Assembly: GCA_009760855.2 (NCBI GenBank)
Contig: WPIO01000005.1
Span: 3,558,501 to 3,622,500 of the forward strand
DNA length: 64,000 nucleotides
From: Cristatella mucedo
Lineage: Eukaryota; Bryozoa; Phylactolaemata; Cristatellidae
Direction: 5' to 3'
Shown here: piece after piece, positions 22,620 to 34,010 of the stretch
Numbering within the stretch: position 1 is the first letter of the stretch
How the letters are laid out: each line of letters opens with the position of its first letter
Notes under the pieces: model-generated
Seen by the model: only the letters and a program-made list of their open reading frames with translations
The model's database searches: none
Told to the model about the DNA's origin: nothing
Program-made: the position numbers and the translations under genes

Positions 22620-23690
22620 TCTTCTTTTCACGGTTTCTACGCTCCCTCTTGCCGGGGGTGATTGTCAAGCACAATCTAGGCTCTCACTTCTATACGGATG
22701 ACACACCGCCATACCTTTTCTTTGATCGCTCCCAGCCCGCAAGTGCGTCTAAGTCTTTCATTTATTTTGATGCATGTATTGTTGATATCCGCACACGGAT
22801 GGAAGCAAATTTTTCTTTTATTGAATGGTGTTGAAACTAACTTACTAGTTATGGGAAAACCAAGTGTGATTCAGAAACTGGAAAGCCTAACGCTCAAAAT
22901 CGGCTCTGCCAGAATATCTACTGTTGAATCAGCATGAAATCTAGGTTCATGTTCCAAAGTGATCTCTCGTTAGACGACCACATCAGTTCAAGAGTCAAGT
23001 CTGGCTACTTTCAGATATATACAAATGATAAGACTCTTTTTAGACAGGTATACCACATTAAAATTAGTCCAAGAATTATAAGAAATTACGCCATGACTTC
23101 TCTTGTTCACTGCGTTTGGTGTACTGGTCTACGCAAACAGGCGCTTATAGTTTGTGCAAAACTCTGCAACTAGGCTCATCTGTCATGAGCCTTGCAATTG
23201 TCGCATCATGCAACTTCTTGCTGACCTGCACTAGCTCCTAATCAAGCAACGCTTCAGCTTCAAGGTTCTGTTACTTTTAGGTTCCACCATTCTTTGGCTC
23301 AAGCCTACCTGTCAGAACTACTTCCCCACCAGGAAAAGAATCGTACAACCCGCTGTTTTAACTCGAATCGTGTAGCCATAACTCGCATGAGCCTTAAAAT
23401 TCATGGAGACCATGCCACTAGTTACTATGGTCCTAAGGCCTGGAACTCACTACCGACGCACGTCACAACGTACCCTGACATGACGATATTTGAAAAGAAG
23501 CTTAAAACGAACCTGTTCATTACAGAATTTAGCAGGTCCTTGTGATCCGTCCTTCGTGCACATGTACCTGATTACGTGGCGCCTTCTGCTTGCGGATGTT
23601 ACCACCGAACATTTGTTAATGCTTTATATGCAACATCAGTAACGTGCCTGGAGAGGTATTCAGTTCTCTGATGGCGCTACGAAAATGTAA
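22620..23690 (+). mobile_element. Old LINE-A-like copy in the parent locus
   Basis: Plus-strand remnants of RT (SHFYTDDTPPYLFFD, a degraded form of FYADDTQLYL), then GSARISTVESA, SLDDHISSRVKSGYF and the C-terminus (APKAWNSLPT-like). It ends with the 3' hairpin near 23660. Several frameshifts. It is the same truncated element as 7452-8527. Confidence 0.88.
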
Positions 23691-23769
23691 AATACAAATA
23701 CTGAAGTTGATGCATAACCAAAAAAAATTAAATTTGTTAGTAATGGTAGTTATCATTATTTTTCCACGG

Positions 23770-24910
23770 TGCTTTGGGGTACCGTCGGAATCTGCTGCGG
23801 CAACTGATAAACTGAATGCTTGCCTTGCCGATATTCGATCCTGGATGTCGGAAAACTTCCTAAAATTAAATGACGATAAAACCGAGCTGCTGCTCATAGG
23901 ACCCCCTAAGCGTGTGGCTGGATTAAAAGGCTTTGCTCTTCTAATAGGTGATGCTGTTATGCGACCATCACCACGGGCTCAAAATTTAGGTGTCGTTTTC
24001 GATAGCTGCCTCAATTTTAAAAGTTTCATTCAGAAGACTGCTTCTACAGCTAGCCATCACGTCCGATCCCTCTCTAAGATTAGGAGCTGTCTTCTACAGT
24101 AGCTTGCAAAATATTTTAACTAGCTCCTAAGTGCTGTCTCAGCTTGATTATTGTAATTCCTTTTTGCCTGGGCTACCAAAGCAAGCAACTAGGCCACTGC
24201 AGTTGACTATAAATATGGCTGCAAGGCTAGTCTTCAAGTCTCAGAGTTTGAGCACGTGTCTCCTTTGCTAAAAGGATGGAGCTCCCTTGCTAAAAGGAGC
24301 TAGGATGGATGCCGGTTGAGCAACGGATACAGAGCAAAGTTCGTACGCTGACCCACAAGGCCCGCCACGGCTTGGCTCCTTCGTACCTAGCTGAACTCCA
24401 CCAGTTTCAGCCTGTTCGCGCCCTCAGGTCCTGTGTGGAGAATACATTAGCTGACCCATTCCTCCGCTTAAAGACAGTTGGCGACAGAAGCTTTAGCTCT
24501 ACTCCACCAGTTTCAGCCTGTTCGCGCCCTCAGGTCCTGTGTGGACAATAAATTAGCTGTCCCATTCCTCCGCTTAAAGACAGTTGGCGACAGAAGCTTT
24601 AGCTCTTCACTGTGGAACTCGCTTCCACAATTCTTACGCAACGACAACTCCTCTCCTGCTGCCGACTATGGCACATCCTTTTCAGCGGTCCTGAGCTGCT
24701 ACTTCTATGCTACTCACTACCTCAACTGCTCTCCTGACTCTGCTATGCTTCCCAATTTCTCTTTGTTGCGTGAGACGAAGTCTGTTGGGTACCGAATGCG
24801 TATCAAAAGCCGCTTAGGCTGTGAGTGGGCTATACAAAACTCTCCTGCTTAGCACCCACATGGTCTTTATGACTTTGTGGAGTTACAGACGGAGATACAA
24901 AAAAAGAGCG
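23770..24910 (+). mobile_element. LINE-B copy, C-terminal RT half and 3' UTR
   Basis: Encodes LADIRSWMSENFLKLNDDKT, LLLIGPPKRV, RAQNLGVVFDSCLNF and KARHGLAPSYLAEL, then LRLKTVGDRSFSS and RETKSVGYRMRIKSRLGCE, and the LINE-B 3' UTR. Frame breaks occur near 24100 and in the duplicated part. LINE-B is related to LINE-A (same CR1/L2-type organisation) but is a separate family with its own 3' UTR and an ATTAC-rich tail. Confidence 0.92.
24395..24606 (+). repeat. 106-bp tandem duplication inside LINE-B
   Basis: Two adjacent copies, starting ACTCCACCAGTTTCAGCC at 24395 and 24501, nearly identical. A shorter duplication of TTGCTAAAAGGA lies just upstream (24265-24300). Other LINE-B copies have one unit only. 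Confidence 0.95.
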
Positions 24911-24934
24911 CAGTCGGTGGCACATTCTGTAATC

Positions 24935-25078
24935 ACTGGTTTGGTCAAGTGGTAAGGCGTGTGCACTTCGTGGCCAGGGTCGTGCGCTCGAGCCCTGCAG
25001 CGAATGCAAAGCGCGTGCATAGATAGAGAATAAGAAATCAGAGTGCTGTACGAGTGAATTATAGTATATTATATCAAG
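24935..25078 (+). mobile_element. SINE-B copy 1 (diverged)
   Basis: A-box-like TTTGGTCAAGTGGTAAGG, B-box-like GCGCTCGAGCCC, and a tail that follows the family pattern …GAATAAGAAATCAGAGTGCT then GAATTATAGTATATT. Confidence 0.8.
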
Positions 25079-25099
25079 CCAAAAGCATTCGGCATTTAA

Positions 25100-26620
25100 C
25101 GCCTACAGTCCATCGTCCTCATAGCCTGACTCTCTGTCGGTTCCTACCGGAAGGTCAAGTTCCGCTGGGCGCCACCTGCAGCTGTAGGGGCTCGCGGGCG
25201 CGCGATGGCGGCGCGATGAAGAGCGAAGCCCCCCACAAGCATTGTCGACGACGGCTGTATTATACGATCTAGCAGCCGTCGTGCGTGCTGCTCCGGAGCA
25301 CGAGATGTTAAGAGATAGAAGAGAGTGGATAGCGTGCGTGCAGGCCAACGCACGAGCAGAAAGTGAATTGCGCGGCAAGGAACGAGTCACGTGCCGGCAA
25401 GGAGCGCTCCCGTTGGGCGGACAGAACGTCAGCTGGGGTCGGAACCACGTGACGGCGACCACACGCCCACACAGCTACAGGGGCGCCCTGGTATGGACTC
25501 GCTGACGCTGCACGGCGCTGCGGGCGGACGTTGATCCTCTGTGGCTTTAATTCAACCGCAGGGGTCAAGAGCCCCACCTGCGGCACACCCGGTGGCTTCC
25601 TGCAACGGCCAGCTGCCAGTTAAGCCCGGCCAATTATAACGCGGGTCGCGCGACCCCGCCGCAGCTGGCTCGCGACTTTTCAGCCGGTCTTTCGCCTCGT
25701 ACGGACGCTATCCCTTCTCTCACCCTTCTACATTGGAGCTGCTGAATCGAGCACAGCTAACAGCCGCTCCGCCGTGTCCACTGAAAGCACGTGAGTTTAA
25801 CAGCTGCGTCTCAGCGCTTTAACTCGCCGCTCGTGCGTCCGTCAAAATATACATATTAGCGCGTCTCTTGCGAGAGGGTCTTTGTCTGCTTTAACCTGTG
25901 CAAAGGCGCAAGCATTTGGAGTCGGTGCGGCGTATACCTCCGCTGCGTCCACAGACTATCGAGGCGGGCCCTCACACGCGTACGTGACGTTGCGCTGCGA
26001 GCAGCGGAGCGTTATCGGTGACATGCCCGCATCCCGCCTGCTCGGTGCCTCGCGCGGTGCCATTTTTCCCGCCGATTTAAACCAGTCAGCTACCGACGGC
26101 GGCGACAGCGCTTATTCGCCGAAGAGCGCTTCGGCAGACCGAGCGCGCGCTTCAAGCACTCGCGGCGTTTGAATCCGAGCGAGCCTCGTAGCCGGCTGCC
26201 TCGACCGGGCTCTGCGACAAGAGTTTCTCCCGCAAAAATTCCCGCCCTACGTCCTGACTGCTCCTAGATGCTAGTAGTGCTGCAGTGCCGGCCGCTTCCC
26301 TCGACCTCGATTCGGTCGACAGCACGGCCGAATCGGACGCTCTCGCTGTACATGCAGAGCCGCATCTGAGCGCTTCAAAGTTGCCAGGCGGAGCGTCGCA
26401 GGCAATCAATAGTCGCAGAAAATCAATGCGATCGATATCCGCCACCCGGTCCTTATTTGAGGCGGTCGCAGCTGCCCGAGCGTGGGTGCTGCCTAGCGTA
26501 GCCTGTGCAGCTTTAGCTGAGCAGATGGGGCATCGGATGAAAGGGTAATTTTTAGTGAATTTTCTCACAGCAGCTGACGGAACTTGCAGCTTCCATGCTG
26601 CGATTTGCCTGCTCATTTTT
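25100..26620. other. CpG-rich stretch, possible exon or promoter region
   Basis: Markedly richer in GC and CpG than the surroundings, with open frames on both strands as expected from composition. On the plus strand a good acceptor (TAGTGCTGCAG at 26273-26283) starts a frame of about 87 codons ending near a GTAATT donor (26545). On the minus strand a 154-codon frame overlaps it (26616-26152). I cannot decide which, if any, is coding; no family recognised. It may be a CpG island. Confidence 0.3.
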
Positions 26621-26832
26621 GTGACTCATTCGTAGGGACTGCACGATTCTGGGACTCAGTCCCCTACTTCGTTCTCGTCCATCCTGTCGTTGTAATTTTC
26701 TCAGAATTTGTTCGTCACAGCCGGCAGAGTATGTTACACTTCTGCACTGTTTTTCAGTGGTCTCTAAACCCAACAGGTATGCGATGCCTATTACCCGCTG
26801 GGTCCCTCATTCGTACGCATTAGTGGACCTGC

Positions 26833-27441
26833 GATCCACGCAGCAAAGCGTGCCGATCCACGCCGCAAAGCCTGCCGATCCACGCTGCAAAGCCTGCCGA
26901 TCCACGCCGCAAAGCCTGCCGATCCACGCCGCAAAGCCTGCCGATCCACGCCGCAAAGCCTGCCGATCCACGCCGCAAAGCCTGCCGATCCACGCCGCAA
27001 AGCCTGCCGATCCACGCCGCAAAGCCTGCCGATCCACGCCGAAAAGCCTGCCGATCCACGCCGCAAAGCCTGCCGATCCACGCCGCAAAGCCTGCCGATC
27101 CACGCCGCAAAGCCTGCCGATCCACGCCGCAAAGCCTGCCGATCCACGCCGAAAAGCCTGCCGATCCACGCAGCAAAGCCTGCCGATCCACGCCGCAAAG
27201 CCTGCCGATCCACGCCGCAAAGCCTGCCGATCCACGCCGCAAAGCCTGCCGATCCACGCAGCAAAGCCTGCCGATCCACGCAGCAAAGCCTGCCGATCCA
27301 CGCCGCAAAGCCTGCCGATCCACGCCGCAAAGCCTGCCGATCCACGCCGCAAAGCCTGCCGATCCACGCCGCAAAGCGTGCCGATCCACGCCGCAAAGCC
27401 AGCCGATCCACAGCCTGCCGATCCACGCCGAAAAGCCTGCC
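26833..27441. repeat. 22-bp minisatellite, about 28 units
   Basis: Unit GATCCACGCCGCAAAGCCTG plus CC. Twenty-six units are exactly 22 bp (26833-27404), followed by one 15-bp unit and a last full unit. Variants are few (CAGCAAAG, CGAAAAG, GCGTGCC). Because 22 is not a multiple of three and the unit lacks stops in several frames, long repetitive open frames appear on both strands; these are by-products. Confidence 0.97.
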
Positions 27442-28551
27442 GCCCCAACCCTTTCGTGTTGCCATCGCTGAGCTCGAGAACGTGCTTGAGTTGTGGATCA
27501 TATTGAGACAGTGGCAAGCTAAATCGGTCAGGCAATGAGGCTGTGCATGAGATTACTGGCAGTTCATGAATTATAATATTTGGAGCAATATATTGCGTAC
27601 AATCTTCAGTTTAAGTGGCATGAAAACCAAATTATAGGGATTTTTAAACAGTTTTACTTATGCTTCAAGCTGAGTTACGCTCTGTGGTTTGGCCTATGCC
27701 GTTATAGCCGCTGTATACTAGACAACTCTACGTTAACGGGAGCGTACTTGTTATTAAGGCTCGGGCGTTTTTGATTGCCCCGTCGTGCTCTGCTATCGGC
27801 GCGTGTGCCTGCATCGGCGCTGCTTCCATGATTGTGGATGAAATGTAAGCAACAACACACGCAAACACAGAGGGGGCTTCAACAACCGTGTATGTGGCTG
27901 CTGCCGAAGCGCACAGCCGTTCTTCCATGAGCCTTCGTTCCCCCTGCCCCGCCCACCCCTGAGTACCACCTCTCCGATTAGCCACGGCTAATCAACAGCA
28001 GGCTGATGGACCACAGCTGCTGGACCACAGGTTCCCACCGGTCCGTTCCTAAACTGTATTCAACAGCTGTTTTGCCGTGGGTTAGCAAAGGACAAAACCT
28101 GCCTGTGTCCAAGCTGCAGCGATTCGGTAGCTTCTATGCATTGAGGTGCTAGCTCCAGCACCATCTGCCAGGCGGCTGCAAAGACTCGCCCGCAACGGTC
28201 GCAGTGTTTGTCAATTGCTTTTGTGAGTGCTTGCTTTGGAACTCGAATATATTTCACCCAAGGGCGGCCAAATATTTTCTTTTTAATTTTTTTTTAAACT
28301 AACCTGCCAGAGAATGAGCCCCTTGGTTGTGTGTTTCGTCTTCCAGATTGGTTCTACTCATTTACTTATAGTGACCGATGATTCCGTACTGCGCTCTTTC
28401 GGCCCAGACCTTCGCTGGCTATCGGAGAATAGGATTTTGTGATACTGTTGAGCCAGCCAAGAAGCACTTCCGCGCGGTGTGCCTTCGGAGTGCAGACTCG
28501 TTGCTTGCTTTGGGATGACCTCTGAAACCACTTTCTCAGTTGCTGAGCCAC
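27442..28551. other. Unannotated stretch
   Basis: No gene or repeat recognised. A 65-codon minus-strand frame (28257-28060) containing KHCDRCGRVFAAAWQ is open but unsupported. Confidence 0.4.
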
Positions 28552-28705
28552 TGCCGAGCTGGGTTGGTCCAGCGGTTAAGGTGCTCGCCCCGACTAAGGT
28601 CTGGCTGAGGTCGTGGGCTCGAGCCCTGAGGCATATGTGAAGCGCCTGAATAGAGATTTAGTTCTCTTGGGGCGCTATACAAATGAATTATATTTATTCT
28701 GAGTA
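28552..28705 (+). mobile_element. SINE-B copy 2 (best preserved)
   Basis: Head TTGGTCCAGCGGTTAAGG (A box) and GTGGGCTCGAGCCCTGAG (B box), then GAAGCGCCTGAATAGAGATT and TTCTCTTGGGGCGCTATACA, ending AATGAATTATATTTATT. The last part pairs into a hairpin and resembles the LINE-A 3' end. Confidence 0.93.
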
Positions 28706-31569
28706 CGTTTCTTGGTGGGTGGCTAAACCCTTTTTATACCATAGCGGCTATGGAATAGCCAGGGCACCTAGTGAGCTCAATAGGCTCGACTAGGTGGTAG
28801 TCGTGGTAAGTAGTTGCCTAGCGCTTCTAGCGATCGCGTCGTGTCGCTGCTCCCGGCCGCTCTAGCCCGTCCGTAGTTTCTGCTCCTTAACTGCCGAAAT
28901 GTACGCCCTCGCCCCAGTAGCCCTGTTGTTTACAGCAGGTATTACGCTTAGCTAGAACTATCTAGCATTTGCTTAAAGAAGCAGGTGCACAACAAATCAG
29001 GGCTGACTTTTTGTCAATAGGAATGAGTTATTTTAGGTCGCCCTAATCTACCATTGCTTAGGATGAGTTTAGCTTCTATGGGATCATATTTGAATCCTAA
29101 ATACACTATCAAAAACGCTTATGCCAGTCGTCAACCATCTCTTTACCCCCTTGTGGGTCAGCACCTGACATAGCGATTTACTGTGGCCGGCATGCTAAGG
29201 CAACCGCCCATTCGGCTGAGTTCAGACATGACAGTGCATTAATTACTCTTACTCAGCTAGTCCAACATTGGCGGGCATTCGTTTTGATCTTGCATGATAT
29301 TCAAAGTTATTTTTGCATCTATACTTATAGTGCATTCCCGTGTTCATGTCGATGGCATGCACAAAACTTCCATCATTAATCCGTTTAATATTTTCCATAT
29401 CGAGTAGACGAGGTTTCACTGTGAAATTTAGCCCCAACTTTCTTAAAGTTCATTGACCAGATGATGCACATGGTAGATTTCCCATAGCCGACTTAAACGA
29501 TTTTGTATTCGATATGAATGAATGAATCAAACGTATAGAAATGAGCTCTTTTGACTCCACTCTCCAGTTTTTGGGGTGCTAAGTTTCGATTCATTTACAC
29601 ACGGATTGGCCGACCAAGTAAACTTAAGCAATTCCTAGCACTTCGCTGCATCACATGTCTAGTATGATACATTTTCTGTCATCAGTATATATTTGATGTT
29701 GAGTTCACGTTTCACTGCCCTCTGGCGCCATATTTAGCTCTGGATAATCAGCCGGTTCAGACCCGGCATGTTTTCCCAAGATTCAGAAAACTTTTAACTG
29801 TAGAAGTCCGCAGGTTCAACGATTGTGCAGTCAAGGCCCGACGCTCCAATTTCGATTGCCGCTAATGGTTTTATCGTTTTAATGGGCGTTGTGATCCAAA
29901 AAATGATAGGCACTGAATGGTAAGTGGCCGTTTTCTTTTCGTTCCTTGCCTCTAGCCGAGGCCAAACATTCGGCACTTGATTGAGTCTGGTTTGTGATAA
30001 AATTCAGGTATATTTCGCTTTTTACGCTTTGTTGCTATAGCCTTGCTTTTTCGATTCTAACCGATCGCACCCCAATCATATTTGCCTTCGGTTCTTTTCG
30101 ATAGCTCTATCTCCCAGGTACAACCACGTCCAGTGCACGTTTCAGAGTTCACCACCGGTATCTGCAATCTCAAGGGCTCTGCAAACAGGCTAGTGGACGT
30201 ACTCTTGCCAATTGTAATGGAATGGCAAGTTCTACCTGCACTCTTAAACATAGTAGCATGTTCTGGGCAAAAGAGGGTCTTCCGTTATGTAAGTATCTAG
30301 CCGTCCAGCTTTGAGCACTTTCATTTTGATTAGGTCATCGAGCCACGTTGGTTTTGAGTAGCGCCGCTATCCATTTGCGATTGCAGATGGCCTCATCTTT
30401 CCATCTGGTCGGAGGAATTTCGCCTGAGTGGTACGCTGCACTTACTTACCCTTGCCCAAGCGTTCCGCCAAGGCCCGGCTCTAATATGCCAGTAATTATA
30501 TTTACCGGCAGAGGTAGACAAATCAAGTCCGTTCTCTGGCGTGAGTTTAATGGGCTGCCTTGGCTTAAAACACACTCACATGGTGACCTGTCACTTAGCC
30601 AGAAAAATGGGATGGTAGAGTGAATGCACCTACGCCTTAAGACTGTGTTGAAGGTCAGTAAACTGGGTCGAAAATCGCCCTTTGGTGTTGCTTGGCCTAC
30701 GGAATGTCCTTAAGCCTGTTATTAAGTATGCAGCCTCCTTGCTGGTGCATGCTGAGTAATTGCGTTTATCTGACAACTTTTGTTTTATCTCACTCTTCAA
30801 CAGCCATAGCCTCCCCCACTTTTGGCGATTCTCTTGTTAATCGCGTGGCTCATCTGAGAGCTGTTACCATCGAGGTGCAGTAAGACCGGTTTAGGTTTCG
30901 AATTTAAGTTCAGCATCACATTTAATTTGGTTAGTCGATATACTTAATCGTTTATTTTAGCTAACCAACTAGGGACCCTATCGAGTCTTTAAAGAAAGCT
31001 ATACCATCTTTATTACTTATGCTATCGAGAGACACGCGACTGTACTGTCCATCGACCGTCTGATGCATGCATCGTCTATGAAAGTACCAAAACCACCTCA
31101 TCAACTTCATAATTGGTGTCACAGCGGTTTGCAGCTCAACAGACTTGATCTCCACACACTTCCAGCTCTTGTGGCTCTAAGGGACATAACAGGATGTGCG
31201 ACGCCACTAAACGACTCAGAGGCACCTTCCTCTTTCAGACCGGCAACTTCAGCTCCAACGACAGCAAAAGGTAGGCATCGTGTTAACTGCCATGTAGTCT
31301 CTCCAAGTGTCGATATTTAAGTGTCGAGACCTGCTTGCCACCCACCCACAAAAAAATATGCCAAGGAAGAAATGACAGGCAGAGGTACATCATTACATTA
31401 CATCGGCCGACCCAACTTCTGGGGTTGAACTAATCTTTAACTTTTTTACAAAGATCGGCGAAGCAAGCCCGAGCAAGTAACCTACTCGTTCTTTGTCACA
31501 ATTTAAGTTCTAATTCACTATTTTTGCAAATGATAATAAATTATGTGCTTGATGACAAAAATAAGGACA
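28706..31569 (-). other. Unassigned stretch with coding-like minus-strand fragments
   Basis: No repeat copies recognised. Several minus-strand frames read like parts of a protein and sit next to usable splice signals: 31185-30961 after the acceptor TGTTATGTCCCTTAG (EIKSVELQTAVTPIMKLMRW…); about 30590-30452 ending at a GTAAGT donor (…PIKLTPENGLDLSTSAGK…); 30417-30335 (RWKDEAICNRKWIAALLKTN) continuing in another frame (WLDDLIKMKVLKAGRL); 30278-30057 (…NSETCTGRGCTWEIELSKRT); 29998-29794; and 29437-29249. Joining them needs frame changes, so this may be a decayed gene or coincidence. No family recognised. Confidence 0.2.
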
Positions 31570-32330
31570 TTTGTATTGCACTTTAAGAGAATAAAGTCTC
31601 TTTCTAGGAATTTTAAATGTACTGCAATGGGAGCATAACAATATGTTCGCTCTAACAGGGGCAGTGTCAGAATGCATAAGCACACATGGACCAAATGACG
31701 TGAATAACTTATGGCTATGTAGTTTTTCAGGTTGGGTCAGGGAATGTCGTGATGTCAGTTGGAGCTGAGTTCCAGGGTTGGCGAGTATATGAACTAAAAG
31801 CACGGCCACCAAAGAATTTGAGGTTTGTCCGAGGCACAGCTAAACGACACGAGTCAGAAGAGGAGCTACTAGGATTCTTAGCCTTATTGGGCGCTAGTTC
31901 GGAAGGACAGACCGAAGCCAATAATGAAGGGACCTAGAGCTGAGGGAGAAACTGGGAAGTCGATTCACTGTTTGATGGAGAGCCAGTGCAGGATTGTGAG
32001 AAGTTTCGCGATTTAGCAGGTGAAACAAAAGGCCTTGCTGAAGTGTCTTGCACTAGCTGTAAGCGTGTAGTTGCAGAGGGCAAGAATACATGCAAGAAGC
32101 TAGTTTCAGAAGTATCGACGGGAACTCAAAAACGCTTGGACCAGCTCGGCTGTGGTACTCTTGCCTAAGCAGGCTCGAATGATCGCAATGGTAATTAGCT
32201 AAAACTAGGTAGACAGTGTTGTATGGTTGACGTGGTCGTCTAGTGACAGGTGACTGGAACAGGACGCCTAGATTGAGTGCAAATGCAAAATGTGATATGC
32301 TGGACGAGCACATTTTGACTTCACCAGTTC
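31570..32330 (-). mobile_element. Degenerate LINE-A copy
   Basis: The minus strand shows the 3' hairpin remnant near 31570-31615 and decayed C-terminal coding (RTNLKFFGGRAFSSYTRQPW, matching RTNLKSFGDRAFSSYAPKAW of younger copies), extending upstream to about 32330. Confidence 0.8.
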
Positions 32331-32401
32331 GTGATTTTTATAGTGATGCAGTAAACGGCAGGGGTACATGATCGGGTCCTAACAGTCAAGTAACTCATTA
32401 G

Positions 32402-32806
32402 TTGTTGTTATCGAGCTACTCATTAGGAGTCATTCTTAGAATTTTTTTCAGTTGCGTCAGTACGTCCATAGCAGTGGTTTTCGGTATTATACGGTATTAT
32501 AAATTTTGTCTACCTAAACCTAGTCAGAATTTTTTTTATCTGGGATATGCCCGAGGAAATTATCCAACATGCAAACATTTTTGTCTTCGTATCATTCACA
32601 AGACTAATATGGTATACATGCAATCTAACTTAGCGGAATCTACCACTTTGACCACAAAATCCCTAATTCCAACGACTTCAAAAAGTGAGCTTCGTGTCAA
32701 CTTAAGCGACGCGTTCTTAGTATTTATGTTTCTAGTGGGCGTGACTAAAATCCTTGCTCATTGTCTTAACTTTTTCGGAAAATACGTAGTCACGCAATTT
32801 ATTTAA
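32402..32806 (+). CDS. Hypothetical 134-codon open frame, membrane-like
   Basis: Unusually long for this AT-rich surrounding. The first ATG in frame is at 32610, giving a possible 65-residue product with one hydrophobic segment (DAFLVFMFLVGVTKILAHCL). A second hydrophobic stretch lies upstream of that ATG. No splice signals, family or duplicates were found. It may be an exon or chance. Confidence 0.15.
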   Translation: MLLSSYSLGVILRIFFSCVSTSIAVVFGIIRYYKFCLPKPSQNFFYLGYARGNYPTCKHFCLRIIHKTNMVYMQSNLAESTTLTTKSLIPTTSKSELRVNLSDAFLVFMFLVGVTKILAHCLNFFGKYVVTQFI

Positions 32807-33479
32807 CTCTACAAGTAATTTTAATTTGTTGGGGATTCGCCTCTGGTGGTGGTATTTATAAAGCCCCTGCATACGCGTATCAATTTATCTGCCTGGTCAC
32901 CATATATTGCCATTCCATTTCCTGTTTAGTATCAGTCAGTGGAATTTCGGCTACGACCTCACCAGGTACGCTGTGCTTCATGGGTTATATCGCTTAGCGT
33001 CTTTGAGCTCACTACTTCTCGCTCTCTCTACTCGGAAGCTTTCACTCGTTAAAAAATCGATTGCATAATACTCCTGATAAGTTTATCGAAGCGTGTTTTC
33101 GTTCTTTGCATATATTCGAGCCGTCTCTACTTCATGTAGCGCAGCGCCAGACTGGCTCAATTATGTGGTTCACATGAGCTCTCGGCGGGAAAATAAGTTG
33201 TCCTCGAGCAGTGAGCCAGAGGGAGCAGCAGTGCGGTGAGACAAGAATGGCTTGACTCGAGCCGGGAGGTTCAAGAGCCAGCTGTGGTGTTTCGGCCTTT
33301 ATCTTTGGCCTGCTGTCTGCAGGAGCAGCTGATTGATGATATCAGCTGGCCTGTCAACCTCGGCCAAAAGTCAGTCCAAAAGGAATCGTCGGGAATTTTT
33401 TCGGCATTCAAGCTGCGTGAGGTAGCTCATCCGGCGGTCGAGTGACGGTAGTGATTCCTTACCGTAATGGCTCACGGTG

Positions 33480-34010
33480 CCGGGTCTTATACTACTAAGG
33501 TCTTTTCTTATTATCCCAGCTAGCTATTTAAGAGTAGGGCGACGCTTGCTAAAGGTCTTCTTGACCGTCGTCGCCAGCCCTGCCGCTGTTGCCGAACTCA
33601 TTTCTCGTAGACGCTAAGACTTAGAACGAGAAAGGCGGGAGGACTGTTCAAGCGAGACATGAGAGCCAGCACCAGAAGAATTCGTTGGGCGCCGCAGAAT
33701 ACGGTCGTATAGCGCTGCACGCCTGAACTGACGTCGCTATCGCCCGCCTGCTTGTTCGGGCCCTCCGGAAATTTGGGTCGCTCCTCAGTATAGACAGACG
33801 CTGATGACCTTAAGTACAGGGAGGTATTTCCCGTAAGATCGCTTGTCTTGGTGAGAGCCTGCTAGGAGTGTGTGGGGATAGAATTGAAATAGACACACAG
33901 CGACATTTTTCGCTTGTGAATAAAGTTCAGTTAAATTCGTGCGAGTATTTCGTTTCAATTCACGCCGCGCGCTAATGACCCCCTGGTAGTGGTAAGTAGT
34001 TTGGCGCCAA
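33480..34010 (+). mobile_element. Element E: LTR-like sequence, copy 1
   Basis: The segment 33830-33950 (GTCTTGGTGAGAGCC…AGGAGTGTGTGGGGATAG…GTGAATAAAGTTCAG) matches the minus strand of 46970-47075. It contains an AATAAA. About 75 bases after that signal comes TTTGGCGCCAAA (34001-34012), which resembles a TGGCGCC-type primer-binding site, as expected just after a 5' LTR. The 5' limit is uncertain, and no gag or pol follows. Confidence 0.4.

Larger units (their letters stand above)
21108..23690. repeat. Parent segment matched by inverted copy B
   Basis: Its reverse complement is found at 7445-9785. The only large difference is the SINE-A inserted at 22312-22504. The shared segment ends at the 3' hairpin of the old LINE. 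Confidence 0.88.

Noticed and set aside
26833-27441. CRISPR-like appearance of a regular repeat
   Set aside because: Units are adjacent with no unique spacers, and the window is eukaryotic.
26757-27535. Several open frames of 190-250 codons on both strands
   Set aside because: All are produced by the stop-free 22-bp unit. The repetition of the same 22-residue cycle in different frames and strands shows it is the DNA repeat, not a protein.
30335-30417. THAP-type zinc finger (RKWIAALL followed downstream by CPEH)
   Set aside because: The spacing between the Trp-containing helix and the C..H pair is too long, the first C..C pair is missing, and a frame change lies between.
33463-33480. SINE-A copy starting CCGTAATGGCTCAC
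   Set aside because: Only about 15 bases match the SINE head and nothing further follows.
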